Source: Bacteroidales bacterium UBA1725 (GTDB lineage Bacteria > Bacteroidota > Bacteroidia > Bacteroidales > UBA932). Taken from it: a stretch of 9,657 nt of DNA. A model generated the notes under the pieces. That model saw nothing but the letters and a program-made list of their open reading frames with translations. It ran no database searches and was not told the origin of the DNA. The stretch covers positions 1-9,657 of the forward strand of contig DCIN01000048.1 in NCBI GenBank assembly GCA_002315815.1, in the 5' to 3' direction. Position 1 is the first letter of the stretch. The number at the start of each line of letters is the position of its first letter. This document shows, one piece after another, positions 1-6,255 of this stretch. Position numbers and translations under genes: made by a program.

Positions 1-85
1 GTCAATCTTTACCAACTTATTATTTTCTCTTCACTTAAAGAAAATCAACAATTAAACAAATATCAACAATAAAACAAATAGCATT
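1..85. other. AT-rich leader region before first gene
   Basis: This stretch is strongly A+T rich and its 3' half is A-rich, as is common just before Bacteroidota start codons, where A-rich leaders rather than Shine-Dalgarno sites support initiation. I see no convincing TAnnTTTG promoter box here. One plus-strand frame is open from base 1 to a TAA at 70-72, so the tail of an upstream gene entering from the left cannot be excluded, but the 23 residues are uninformative. An 18-bp tandem repeat occupies 45-80 and is listed separately. Confidence 0.5.
45..80. repeat. 18-bp tandem direct repeat, two copies
   Basis: Two adjacent 18-bp units, TCAACAATTAAACAAATA (45-62) and TCAACAATAAAACAAATA (63-80), differ at a single base. 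The array ends 5 bp before the ATG at 86, so it forms the 5' leader of that gene. It may arise from replication slippage. A role in translation or as a paired protein-binding site is only a guess. Confidence 0.85.
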
Positions 86-682
86 ATGAATAACGAAGGT
101 TTTGAAATGTCTGATGAGCTCAAACAGTTGAAGGAAAACTATTCTGTCCTGAAGAAAGAACTGGAGACAGAGAAAATAATCAATGACGAGCTTATGAAAT
201 CTGCTTTAAAGCGCAATTTCAGGCTATTAATGTTCGACAAGAAATTATCTCTTGCTGCCTTGGTTGTTGCGGCAGTCGTTATGCCGATAATAGCCTTTTT
301 ATTCTCCGTTCCTCTCAAGTTCCTGGTGATAGTGGAAATATTCGCTCTCGTCGTGATTGTTGCCACTGTGGTTTTCTACAGGAAATACGATTTGAACAAG
401 ATCCCATTTTATGATGTCTTGAATGCCTCTAAAACAATGAAGGAATTCAAAAAATCATACATTCAGATGAACATTGTCGTCTGGATAGCGGCAATTGCGA
501 TAATTGTATCCTTTATACCAAGAATACTTAAAGTCTGGAGCACGCCGCTCAAAACGGTATGCGCAGTTTCATTTCTGGCTATTGTCCTCACTGTCTGCCT
601 GTTTGTAGAATTCCGTTATTCAAAAACGATTATTGACAGTTGCAACAGCATCACCAAAAGTCTTGATGAGTTCAACGAATAA
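86..682 (+). CDS. Four-helix membrane protein with N-terminal coiled coil, function unknown
   Basis: I do not recognise a named family with certainty. The 198-residue product starts with a charged, heptad-like helix (about residues 8-48, rich in Lys, Glu and Leu). Four hydrophobic segments follow in two pairs: about 55-74 and 77-98, then 129-148 and 155-174. A short polar tail ends it. This predicts an inner-membrane protein with both termini in the cytoplasm. The architecture recalls small Bacteroidales proteins that often accompany ECF sigma factors, but that is recollection, and any sigma gene would lie outside the window. A second in-frame ATG at 107 (Met8) would give 191 residues and removes only residues before the coiled coil, so the start is uncertain. 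The gene is visibly more AT-rich than its neighbours. It stands alone and converges on ppdK across a shared hairpin. Confidence 0.75.
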   Translation: MNNEGFEMSDELKQLKENYSVLKKELETEKIINDELMKSALKRNFRLLMFDKKLSLAALVVAAVVMPIIAFLFSVPLKFLVIVEIFALVVIVATVVFYRKYDLNKIPFYDVLNASKTMKEFKKSYIQMNIVVWIAAIAIIVSFIPRILKVWSTPLKTVCAVSFLAIVLTVCLFVEFRYSKTIIDSCNSITKSLDEFNE

Positions 683-704
683 AGCTGGACGAACCCGAAG
701 AAGA

Positions 705-739
705 AGAAGAAAGGTGACCGCAATGGTCACCTTTCTTCT
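705..739. terminator. Bidirectional hairpin terminator between convergent genes
   Basis: A perfect 15-bp inverted repeat, AGAAGAAAGGTGACC (705-719) and GGTCACCTTTCTTCT (725-739), encloses the 5-nt loop GCAAT. It lies 22 bp after the stop of the plus-strand membrane-protein gene and 36 bp beyond the stop of the minus-strand ppdK. The GC-rich core sits next to the loop and the outer arms are A/G on one side and T/C on the other, so either transcript ends the stem in a pyrimidine-rich run. The position between convergent genes fits a shared intrinsic terminator, though no long separate U-tract follows on either strand. Confidence 0.85.
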
Positions 740-775
740 GTGCTTGCAGCGGAATGCAAGTATGGAACAATCTTG

Positions 776-3502
776 TTACTTGCTCTGCTCGATGGCTGCC
801 TGTGCAGCTGCCAGACGTGCAATGGGCACGCGGAAAGGCGAACAGCTCACATAATCCACTCCAATCTTGTTGAAGAAATGGACGGATGCCGGATCACCGC
901 CGTGTTCTCCGCAGACTCCGCACTTGAGGTCGGGACGGGTGTTGCGGCCTATCTGGATACCGTAAGAGACAAGCTTGCCCACAGCCTTGGTGTCTATGGT
1001 CTGGAAAGGATCGTCATCCAGAATCTTGTTGCCCAGATATTCTCCCATAAAGGTTCCTACATCGTCTCTGGAGAAGCCGAAGGTCATCTGGGTGAGATCG
1101 TTGGTGCCGAAAGAGAAGAATTCTGCAGCACGTGCCATTCTGTCAGCTGTGAGAGCGGCGCGGGGAATCTCTATCATAGTGCCGAAGCGGTAGCTGATAA
1201 GCTGCTCCATATGGCTCTCGACCTCTGCCTTGATACGCTCACAGATACCCCTCTGGAACATTAGCTCACGGCCGGATACAGTGACGGGAATCATTATCTC
1301 GGGAACAGGGTGATAGCCCTCCCTCAGGAGTTCGGCGGTCGCTCTGAATATGGCTCTGTACTGAGTCTCGGCAATCTGGGGGAATGCGACGTGCAGACGT
1401 ACTCCGCGGAGTCCCATCATAGGATTGACCTCGTGGAGGCTCTGTCCTCTCTTCTCTACTTCTGCAAGGCTGATTCCCAATTCGTTGGCAAGCTCCTGCT
1501 CCTTGTCCACAGTCTTGGGGACGAACTCGTGGAGAGGAGGGTCGAGCAAGCGGAACACCACCGGCTTGCCGTCCATTATCTTCAGGGTGCTCTTCACCGA
1601 AGCCATTATGAAAGGTTCGAGTTCAGTGAGTGCCGACTTGCGTTCCTTGTCAGTCTTGCACATTATCATCTTGCGGAGTTTTGCAAGAGGTATCTCGCTG
1701 TTCTTTCCATAGAACATATGCTCTATACGGAACAGACCTATTCCCTCAGCTCCGAAATTGAGTGCGCGCTGAGCATCCTCCGGAGTGTCGGCATTGGTGC
1801 GGATTCCAAGACGGCGGAACTTGTCCACCACGCCCATAAACTTGATGAAGAGAGGATTTTCGCTGGCATCCATAGTCTCTATGGCCACTGGATATACATA
1901 TCCCTTGGAACCGTTGAGCGAAAGAATGTCACCTTCCTTGAAGACATTGTCGCAACCTTTGAAGCTGACGGTCTTGTCGTCGAAGTTGATTTTCATCGCC
2001 TCGCAGCCTACAATGCAGCATTTGCCCCAACCACGGGCGACGAGGGCGGCGTGAGAGGTCATTCCTCCACGGGTGGTGAGAATTCCTGCACAGGCGCGCA
2101 TTCCTTCGATATCCTCGGGAGAAGTCTCCTCGCGCACGAGTATCACCTTCTTGCCGGCAGATGCAGCCAGCATCGCCGCTTCGGGAGAGAACACAATCGT
2201 ACCCACGGCTCCTCCGGGAGATGCGGGAAGTCCCTTGGCAATGACCTTGACCTCCTTCTCGGACGCGGGGTTGAGTATGGGGTGAAGAATCTCGTCGAGC
2301 TGCGAAGGTGAGAGACGCATAACGGCTGTCTTCTCGTCTATCATCCCCTCCTCCAGCATATCCATAGCCATCTGGAGTGCGGCTATGCCGGTACGCTTGC
2401 CTATACGGCACTGAAGCATATACAATTTCTTGTCCTGTATGGTGAACTCGATGTCCTGCATATCGTGGAAATGCTCCTCGAGTCTGGTGCGGATTCCGTC
2501 AAGCTCCTTGTATACCGAAGGCATAGCCTTCTCGAGTGACTGCAGGGACCTGTTGTGCTCCGTCTTGGTGGCCTCGTTCAGAGGATTTGGAGTGCGGATA
2601 CCGGCTACCACATCCTCACCCTGGGCATTGATGAGCCATTCTCCGTAGAATTTATTGTCTCCAGTAGCGGGGTTGCGGGAGAACGCCACTCCTGTTGCGG
2701 AAGTCTCTCCCATATTTCCGAACACCATAGACTGAACGTTTACTGCTGTGCCCCAGTCGTCGGGAATCTTCTCGATGCGGCGGTAGGCGATGGCCCTCTT
2801 GCCGTTCCAGGACTTGAACACGCCTCCGATTGAGCCCCAGAGCTGGGACTCGGCGGTGTCGGGGAAATCGACTCCGAGAACTTCCTTTACCTTCAGTTTG
2901 AACTTCTTGCAGAGGTCCTCAAGTTCTTCAGCGGTGATTTCAGTGTCGGACTTGTAGCCTTTCTCCTGCTTGAGCGACTCCATCATACGGTCAAGCTGCT
3001 GGCGTATTCCCTGACCGTCAGCGGGTTCGATACCCTCAGCCTTCTCCATCACGACATCCGAATACATCATTATCAGACGACGGTATGCGTCATATACAAA
3101 ACGGGGATTGTTCGTCTTCTTTATCATCCCGGGGATGGTTTCGGAACAGAGTCCGATGTTGAGTATCGTATCCATCATTCCGGGCATCGAACTGCGTGCT
3201 CCGGAGCGGCAGCTCACCAGAAGGGGGTCATCCTTGTCTCCGAACTTCTTGCCCATTATGGCCTCAGTAGCCGCAAGCGCCTGCTTGACCTCGAACTTGA
3301 GTTCCGGGGTATAACCTCCGCCAAGTTCATAATACTCGGCGCAGCAGGCTGTCGTAATGGTAAAACCGGCAGGAACAGGCATCCCCAGCCTGCTCATCTC
3401 AGCCAGATTGGCTCCTTTTCCTCCAAGGAGCTCTCTCATAGAACCGTCTCCCTCAGCGGTTTTGCCGCCGAAGCGATAGACTCTTTTCTTTCCTTCGAAC
3501 AT
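776..3502 (-). CDS. ppdK: Pyruvate, phosphate dikinase
   Basis: This cytoplasmic enzyme interconverts pyruvate + ATP + Pi and PEP + AMP + PPi, linking glycolysis and gluconeogenesis. The 908-residue product is close to the usual bacterial length of about 870-910. It begins with the N-terminal ATP-grasp domain (LLGGKGANLAEM near residues 25-36; MQDIEF around Glu352, with MLQCR just after). The swivelling phosphohistidine domain has TRGGMTSHAAL with phospho-acceptor His484, and Thr482 sits at the position that regulatory kinases modify in some homologues. The C-terminal PEP/pyruvate TIM barrel has PMMGLRGVRL, FGTNDLTQMTFGFSRDD and CGVCGEHGGDP with catalytic Cys864. I chose the ATG at 3502 because the family begins with this KKRVYRFGGK-type sequence. 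The frame stays open 32 codons upstream to 3598, but that part would overlap truA and lie above the promoter box. No PDRP regulatory gene is adjacent. Confidence 0.97.
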   Translation of the reverse strand: MFEGKKRVYRFGGKTAEGDGSMRELLGGKGANLAEMSRLGMPVPAGFTITTACCAEYYELGGGYTPELKFEVKQALAATEAIMGKKFGDKDDPLLVSCRSGARSSMPGMMDTILNIGLCSETIPGMIKKTNNPRFVYDAYRRLIMMYSDVVMEKAEGIEPADGQGIRQQLDRMMESLKQEKGYKSDTEITAEELEDLCKKFKLKVKEVLGVDFPDTAESQLWGSIGGVFKSWNGKRAIAYRRIEKIPDDWGTAVNVQSMVFGNMGETSATGVAFSRNPATGDNKFYGEWLINAQGEDVVAGIRTPNPLNEATKTEHNRSLQSLEKAMPSVYKELDGIRTRLEEHFHDMQDIEFTIQDKKLYMLQCRIGKRTGIAALQMAMDMLEEGMIDEKTAVMRLSPSQLDEILHPILNPASEKEVKVIAKGLPASPGGAVGTIVFSPEAAMLAASAGKKVILVREETSPEDIEGMRACAGILTTRGGMTSHAALVARGWGKCCIVGCEAMKINFDDKTVSFKGCDNVFKEGDILSLNGSKGYVYPVAIETMDASENPLFIKFMGVVDKFRRLGIRTNADTPEDAQRALNFGAEGIGLFRIEHMFYGKNSEIPLAKLRKMIMCKTDKERKSALTELEPFIMASVKSTLKIMDGKPVVFRLLDPPLHEFVPKTVDKEQELANELGISLAEVEKRGQSLHEVNPMMGLRGVRLHVAFPQIAETQYRAIFRATAELLREGYHPVPEIMIPVTVSGRELMFQRGICERIKAEVESHMEQLISYRFGTMIEIPRAALTADRMARAAEFFSFGTNDLTQMTFGFSRDDVGTFMGEYLGNKILDDDPFQTIDTKAVGKLVSYGIQIGRNTRPDLKCGVCGEHGGDPASVHFFNKIGVDYVSCSPFRVPIARLAAAQAAIEQSK

Positions 3503-3532
3503 AATTTTTATACCTTGATATCTAAAAACCTG

Positions 3533-3540
3533 CAAATATA
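3533..3540 (-). promoter_or_regulatory. Bacteroidota -7 promoter box for ppdK
   Basis: On the minus strand this reads TATATTTG followed by CA, an exact match to the Bacteroidota sigma-ABfr -7 consensus TAnnTTTG. It lies 30 bp before the ppdK ATG, giving a leader of roughly 25 nt. No clear -33 TTTG is seen at the expected distance. The position between the truA stop and the ppdK start suggests that ppdK has its own promoter as well as possible read-through from truA. Confidence 0.6.
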
Positions 3541-3554
3541 CGGTTTTTCTCCCA

Positions 3555-3590
3555 TACTTCCTAACCGTATTTTTCCTCCTGACCGTATTC
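3555..3590 (-). repeat. 18-bp imperfect tandem duplication at the truA 3' end
   Basis: On the minus strand, unit 1 (3590-3573) and unit 2 (3572-3555) match at 14 of 18 positions and share AATACGGTYAGGA. Unit 1 encodes EYGQEE. Unit 2 would encode a similar peptide, but its CAG has become TAG, which is the truA stop codon (3563-3561). The C-terminus EYGQEEKYG therefore ends inside the second copy. The sequence supports this directly; that it arose by duplication is inference. Confidence 0.6.
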
Positions 3591-4322
3591 GACAGCACTC
3601 AGGAACAAGGCGTGACCCGGAACGGATTCTCCGGCTTCGGAACGGCTTCCTCCGTTCAGAAGACTGGTCACTGAGTCTATGGATCTCTTCCCTCTGCCGA
3701 CCTCAAGCAATGTTCCTACGATGGCCCTGACCATATTGCGCAGAAACCTGTCTGCAGAGATACGGAAATACCAGTGGTCTTCATCTTCCTTCACCCAACA
3801 GGCATTGAACACCGTGCATACAGATGTTCTGTTGTCTCCGCCCGTCTTCTCGAAGCAGCTGAAGTCGTGTGTGCCCGCAAGCAGGGATGCTGCCCGGTTC
3901 ATAGCGTCGAAATCAAGTCCGGGATAGCCGTACCACCAGGAAAAATTTTGAACAAAAGGGTCTTTCACCCTATTCAAAAAATATGTATATTCGCGTTTTG
4001 TGGCGCTGAATCGGGCGTGGAAGTCATTCCGGACTTTTTCTACAGAGTGTACGACGATTGCTCCGGGCAATATGGCATTTAATTTGTAGCACAATTGTCC
4101 GCAATCAAACTCCGAAGGTGCGTCAAAATGAGCGACGTAACCTTTGGCGTTTACGCCTGTATCGGTTCTTCCGGCACCTGTCACGGACACGCGGCAGCCC
4201 AGAAGTTTTCCAAGAGCGTCCTCCAGAGTGCCCTGCACGCTGGGAGCGTCAGGCTGGATTTGCCAGCCCCTGAACGGGGCGCCGCAGAAGGAAAGAGTGG
4301 TTTTATAACGTATGCACTGCAT
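3561..4322 (-). CDS. truA: tRNA pseudouridine(38-40) synthase
   Basis: TruA isomerises uridines 38-40 in the anticodon stem-loop of many tRNAs to pseudouridine. The 253-residue product compares with 270 in E. coli. Visible family features are the N-terminal strand with FRGWQIQP (residues 17-24), the catalytic-loop motif GAGRTDTGVNA (49-59) with catalytic Asp54, the tyrosine-containing REYTYFL, and the C-terminal FRISADRFLRNMVRAIVG helix region. The family motif usually reads GVHA; here Asn58 replaces the His. I chose the ATG at 4322 because TruA proteins begin within a few residues of this RYKTTLSF strand. The open frame runs 70 codons further upstream, but there it would be antisense to moxR and cross the truA promoter. 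The gene is divergent from moxR and lies 58 bp upstream of ppdK on the same strand. Confidence 0.95.
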   Translation of the reverse strand: MQCIRYKTTLSFCGAPFRGWQIQPDAPSVQGTLEDALGKLLGCRVSVTGAGRTDTGVNAKGYVAHFDAPSEFDCGQLCYKLNAILPGAIVVHSVEKVRNDFHARFSATKREYTYFLNRVKDPFVQNFSWWYGYPGLDFDAMNRAASLLAGTHDFSCFEKTGGDNRTSVCTVFNACWVKEDEDHWYFRISADRFLRNMVRAIVGTLLEVGRGKRSIDSVTSLLNGGSRSEAGESVPGHALFLSAVEYGQEEKYG

Positions 4323-4345
4323 ATTCGTAATTGAACAACTGAATG

Positions 4346-4353
4346 CAAAAGTA
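4346..4353 (-). promoter_or_regulatory. Bacteroidota -7 promoter box for truA
   Basis: The minus strand reads TACTTTTG followed by CA, an exact TAnnTTTG match 23 bp before the truA ATG. This would leave a leader under 20 nt. It sits in the 60-bp divergent region shared with moxR. For the plus strand I see only a weak candidate, TTG at 4331-4333 with TATAAA at 4352-4357, so the moxR operon promoter is not securely located. Confidence 0.55.
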
Positions 4354-4356
4354 TAA

Positions 4357-4392
4357 AAAATAAAATGGAGTATTAAAATAAAATGGAAAGTG
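4357..4392 (+). repeat. 18-bp tandem repeat duplicating the moxR start codon
   Basis: AAAATAAAATGGA occurs at 4357-4369 and again at 4375-4387, an exact 13-bp direct repeat with an 18-bp period. The second copy contains the moxR ATG (4383). The first contains an ATG at 4365 that opens a three-codon frame, Met-Glu-Tyr, ended by TAA at 4374-4376, in the same phase as moxR. The tiny frame stops 6 nt before the moxR start, so it could act as a decoy or reinitiation site, but this is inference. Confidence 0.75.
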
Positions 4393-5375
4393 TAAACATC
4401 AAGGAACTCAACGACCGCATACAGAAAGAAAGCGCGTTCGTGGACATCCTCTCTCTCGAAATGGGAAAGGTCATCGTGGGGCAAAAACATCTGGTGGAGA
4501 ACCTGATGATAGCCCTTCTGGCCAACGGGCACATACTTCTGGAAGGCGTTCCCGGACTTGCCAAGACTTTGGCCATCAGCACTATGTCACAAGCCGTCAA
4601 TGCAAAATTCAGCCGTATCCAGTTCACCCCTGACCTTCTGCCGGCCGATGTCACCGGGACTCTCATCTACTCCCAGAAGAAAGAGCAGTTCGAGGTGCAT
4701 AAGGGTCCTATTTTTGCCAACTTCGTACTTGCCGATGAAATCAACCGTGCTCCCGCCAAAGTGCAGTCGGCCCTGCTCGAAGCTATGCAGGAGCGTCAGG
4801 TCACCCTCGGCGACGAGACCTACAAGCTTCCGGAACCATTTCTGGTTATGGCCACCCAGAACCCCGTGGAGCAGGAGGGAACCTATCCTCTGCCAGAGGC
4901 TCAGGTGGATCGTTTTATGCTCAAGGTCATCGTGAGCTACCCCAAGAAGGAAGAGGAGAAACTCATTATCCGTATGAACAACAGCGGCACCTTCCCCAAG
5001 GCCCAGCCCGTCGTCAGTCCCGAAGACATTGTCCGGGCACGGGAGGTGGTGCGTGACGTGTATATGGACGAGAAGATTGAACGCTACATTGTGGACATAG
5101 TCTATGCCACCAGAACTCCGGGAGACTACGGTCTGTCCTCCCTGAAGGATCTCATCTCGTTCGGAGCATCGCCCCGCGCCAGCATCTCTCTCAGTATGGC
5201 GGCCAAGACTTATGCCTTCATCAAGAGACGCGGTTATGTGATTCCGGAAGACGTCCGCGCCGTATGTCCTGAAGTTCTGCGTCACAGGATAGGCCTCAGC
5301 TACGAGGCGGAAGCGGAGAATGTCAGCACGGAAGACATCATCGAGAAAGTAATCAATGCAGTCATCGTCCCGTAA
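4383..5375 (+). CDS. moxR: MoxR-family AAA+ ATPase of the Bat operon
   Basis: MoxR ATPases are cytoplasmic AAA+ proteins thought to act as chaperones or activators for partner proteins with von Willebrand A (vWA) domains. The 330-residue product has the full set: the MoxR form of Walker A, GVPGLAKT (55-62); Walker B, FVLADEINRA (114-123) with Asp118 and Glu119; sensor 1, ATQNP (157-161); QVDRF with the likely arginine finger Arg177; and an all-helical lid at the C-terminus. The length is normal. The start at 4383 is required because the earlier in-phase ATG at 4365 meets a stop after three codons. Its last 20 bp overlap the DUF58 gene, which supports translational coupling. As the first gene of the operon it presumably powers the Bat proteins encoded downstream. 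The substrate cannot be read from sequence. Confidence 0.95.
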   Translation: MESVNIKELNDRIQKESAFVDILSLEMGKVIVGQKHLVENLMIALLANGHILLEGVPGLAKTLAISTMSQAVNAKFSRIQFTPDLLPADVTGTLIYSQKKEQFEVHKGPIFANFVLADEINRAPAKVQSALLEAMQERQVTLGDETYKLPEPFLVMATQNPVEQEGTYPLPEAQVDRFMLKVIVSYPKKEEEKLIIRMNNSGTFPKAQPVVSPEDIVRAREVVRDVYMDEKIERYIVDIVYATRTPGDYGLSSLKDLISFGASPRASISLSMAAKTYAFIKRRGYVIPEDVRAVCPEVLRHRIGLSYEAEAENVSTEDIIEKVINAVIVP

Positions 5376-6252
5376 CGCAACGGACCTGCTGAAGAAAGTC
5401 CGGAAAATAGAAATCAAGACGAAGGCTCTCTCGCACCAGATCTTCGCCGGGGAGTACCATTCCGCCTTCAAAGGAAGGGGTATGGCCTTCAGCGAGGTGC
5501 GTGAGTACCAGTGGGGGGATGACGTGCGCAATATGGACTGGAACGTCACTGCACGCCTGCGCAGCCCCTATGTGAAGGTGTTTGAGGAGGAGCGCGAACT
5601 TACCGTGGTTCTGCTTGTGGACGTGAGCCGGTCCGGACTCTTCGGTACCGCCGGTCAGACCAAGCGTGAAACAATCGCGGAGATAGCGGCAGTCCTGTCA
5701 TTCAGCGCAATACTCAACAACGACAAGGTAGGGGCGCTATTTTTCTCGGACCGCATCGAGAAATTCATTGCGCCCAAGAAAGGTCGTTCGCACCTTCTGC
5801 GCATCATACGCGAGATGTTGGAACTGCAGCCTCAGTCTGACGGCACGGACATAGGCGGAGCATTGCGTTTCCTCACCAATGCCATCAAGAAGAAATGCAC
5901 GGCCTTCCTGCTCAGCGATATGATTAACGCCGACACAAGCGGCAACCCCCGTTATGAGGACGCTCTCAAGGTGGCTGTCGGACGGCACGACCTTTCTGTA
6001 ATCAGGGTGCACGACCCACGAGAGCGCGAAATACCGTCCATTGGCCTTGTACACATAAAGGACAGCGAGAGTGCTGAGGATGCTTGGATAAACACTGACA
6101 GCCGCAGAGTGCGTGAAGCATATTCCGCTTGGTTTGAACGCCTCGACCAGAAACAGACGGCTGTACTCAACAGATATCAGGTGGACAGCGTCGATATAGC
6201 CACGGACGAGGATTATGTCAAGGCGCTGATGTCCCTGTTCAACAGAAGATAG
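5356..6252 (+). CDS. DUF58 protein with vWA-like fold
   Basis: DUF58 proteins are nearly always encoded next to MoxR and are probably its direct partners; their activity is unproven. The 298-residue product lacks a signal peptide and membrane segments, so it should be cytoplasmic. The family signature is intact as GRGMAFSEVREYQWGDD followed by VRNMDWNVTAR (residues 40-67). A vWA-like core follows, beginning at VVLLVDVSRSG with the metal-binding pattern Asp89-x-Ser91-x-Ser93, and later SDGTDIGGAL and FLLSDMI, which hold the remaining expected metal-site residues. The ATG at 5356 lies 20 bp inside moxR, and the downstream ORF starts 3 bp after its TAG. The coupling suggests coordinated synthesis with the ATPase. 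I give no gene symbol because naming varies. Confidence 0.93.
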   Translation: MQSSSRNATDLLKKVRKIEIKTKALSHQIFAGEYHSAFKGRGMAFSEVREYQWGDDVRNMDWNVTARLRSPYVKVFEEERELTVVLLVDVSRSGLFGTAGQTKRETIAEIAAVLSFSAILNNDKVGALFFSDRIEKFIAPKKGRSHLLRIIREMLELQPQSDGTDIGGALRFLTNAIKKKCTAFLLSDMINADTSGNPRYEDALKVAVGRHDLSVIRVHDPREREIPSIGLVHIKDSESAEDAWINTDSRRVREAYSAWFERLDQKQTAVLNRYQVDSVDIATDEDYVKALMSLFNRR

Positions 6253-6255
6253 CTT

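Noticed and set aside
1310..2311. Long plus-strand open frame of 333 codons opposite ppdK
   Set aside because: It is the antisense of strongly conserved ppdK coding sequence, its translation resembles no family, and other shorter plus-strand frames in ppdK look the same. This is a composition shadow.
3503..3598. N-terminal extension of PPDK by 32 residues from an ATG at 3598
   Set aside because: The extension would overlap truA on the same strand, lies upstream of the -7 box, and precedes the usual family N-terminus.
4323..4532. N-terminal extension of TruA by 70 residues
   Set aside because: It is antisense to the moxR 5' end, crosses the divergent promoter region, and adds sequence unlike TruA.
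4587..5549. Minus-strand open frame of 320 codons opposite moxR and the start of the DUF58 gene
   Set aside because: It runs antisense across two clear genes with intact motifs and has no recognisable domain of its own.
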